A DNA stretch of 64,000 nucleotides from Victivallales bacterium (lineage in GTDB: Bacteria; Verrucomicrobiota; Lentisphaeria; Victivallales; UBA1829), in the NCBI GenBank assembly GCA_016285345.1, contig JAEEQN010000004.1:39858-103857 (forward strand), read 5' to 3'. Both the position numbers and the translations under genes were made by a program. The notes beneath the pieces are model-generated. The model worked only from the letters and a program-made list of their open reading frames with translations, did not search any database and was not told the origin of the DNA. Positions 62,844-64,000 of the stretch are shown in pieces. The first letter of the stretch is position 1, and every line of letters starts with the position of its first letter.

Positions 62844-62964
62844 GGTATGATTTGACCTTTCAAAAACTCGCCTGCCAAAGTGAGGATAAATAACCTCAAC
62901 GCCGTACATGTGTTATACGGCGCATGAAACAATCGTTTGAGGAAGAAATGAGCGTGACGGACGC

Positions 62965-63018
62965 GGAGGGCAAGCCCTCCTCTGCGGTAGTTTCCGGCGC
63001 GTGCCGCGCTACGGAACC
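62965..63018. repeat. Divergent copy of the REP-like element
   Basis: GGAGGGC-AA-GCCCTCC, tctgcggtagt, then GCGCG-TGC-CGCGC inside an imperfect GTTtCCG/CGGAAC stem. Confidence 0.6.
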
Positions 63019-63042
63019 GGGGATGTGTGACGAATGCAGGGA

Positions 63043-63261
63043 TCAGGCGCGTTCGACCACGATCTCGGGATCGACGGATTCCCGGAGGATGCGCTCGATG
63101 CCGTCCTTGAGCGTCATCTGCGCGTGGGGGCAGGCGCCGCAAGCGCCGCGGAGACGGAGGAGGACGGTTTTTCCGGTGATGGAGACGACTTCGAGATCGC
63201 CGCCGTCGGCCTGGAGCATTCCCCGGAGTTCTTCAAGTTTTTCTCTGATTGCCTCTTCCAT
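63043..63261 (-). CDS. NifU C-terminal-domain-like Fe-S scaffold protein
   Basis: LQADGGDLEVVSITGKTVLLRLRGACGACPHAQMTLKDGIERILRE (C-X2-C). Confidence 0.9.
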   Translation of the reverse strand: MEEAIREKLEELRGMLQADGGDLEVVSITGKTVLLRLRGACGACPHAQMTLKDGIERILRESVDPEIVVERA

Positions 63262-63771
63262 GATGTCTGCCTTTCTTCGGGCGGATGCGCCCGTTGCGTT
63301 GGAGCCGCTGTGCGGCGTTTGTTGTTGAAGTACGATATAAAGTAGCACGCGCGGGGGAAAATACAAATGGAAAGCGGGACTTTTTGCGAAATAAAACGCG
63401 GCGGCGGATGATGCGAGGCCGGAAAATGTGAAAAAATAATCGTGGAATCCGAATAAACGGTAAAATGCTGTCACTTTATAATCGGTTGAAATTGAGCATA
63501 AAACGATGCTGTTTTGGAATGCTGTCACGATTTTTTTACAAAAAAAGTGGATGCCCGGCAATAAAACGCAAACGGGATGCGTTAATTGAGATGTAAGAGC
63601 TGCGGAAAACGTCAACGAACGCTGCGGGAAAGAGTTACGAAGCGGGCAGGGCGTGGAAGACAGCAGGAAACCCCGAATAACGCATGCCGGTCATGCGGAC
63701 GGAAACGACAAACGGTTGAAACAGCCTTAAAACATTTGACAACGCAAACTTTAACCATAAGGAGAACGACT

Positions 63772-64000
63772 ATGAAGAACCTCAACGCGATCATCATCCT
63801 CGCCACGGTTGCCGGAATGGCGACTCTCACCGCCTGTTCCAGCGCGAACGCCGAACAGGTAACTGACACGAACGAAACGGCTGTCCCGGCTGAAACGACG
63901 ACGGCAGCAACTCCGATCCCCGGTCCCGGCCCCGGTTTCGGCGGTCCCGGCATGATGGGCCCCGGCATGGGCGGCGGCTTCGGCGGCGGCATGGGCATGG
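63772..64000 (+). CDS. Lipoprotein with Gly/Pro/Met-rich tail (truncated by window end)
   Basis: Lipobox ATLTACSS; PGPGPGFGGPGMMGPGMGGGFGGGMGM; aaggaga RBS. Confidence 0.7.
   Translation, partial: MKNLNAIIILATVAGMATLTACSSANAEQVTDTNETAVPAETTTAATPIPGPGPGFGGPGMMGPGMGGGFGGGMGM

Overview
This 64-kb window is a GC-rich, gene-dense bacterial chromosome segment. Gene content suggests a Gram-negative anaerobe, possibly from the PVC superphylum (inference only). I annotated it from the ORF track and read raw sequence for starts, terminators, promoters and repeats. Main blocks are: (1) a type IV pilus operon with PilC, PilT and two adjacent PilB/GspE ATPases on the minus strand; (2) metallophosphoesterase, GT9, an exported protein and a GH39-like hydrolase with a histone-H1-like basic tail; (3) a large hybrid histidine kinase and a CDF transporter; (4) a six-gene [FeFe]-hydrogenase operon combining a HydS-type sensory hydrogenase, a SpoIIE/PP2C phosphatase and trimeric HydCBA; (5) ftsB-like, tsaC and fabD-fabG-acpP-fabF; (6) LysM, phoH, 7TM-HD, ybeY, corC, DUF502 and xseA; (7) a repeat-rich island around a Sel1 gene; (8) hrpB, sir2, skp, lpxD, nadA and further housekeeping genes. 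The strongest unexplained signal is a roughly 48-bp multi-hairpin dispersed repeat. Two copies abut stop codons exactly. Four tandem copies lie inside the hrpB helicase gene, where the unit is read as 16 aa (RAGAKPGTAAVEDLSS). Stem changes between copies are compensatory. A second signal is a different repeat family ('AGCCGTTCGCGTCTCAGCGGTGAGGTGAATCCACCTC'), clustered beside and in inverted orientation around the Sel1 gene. No tRNA, rRNA, CRISPR array or recognisable transposase was found.
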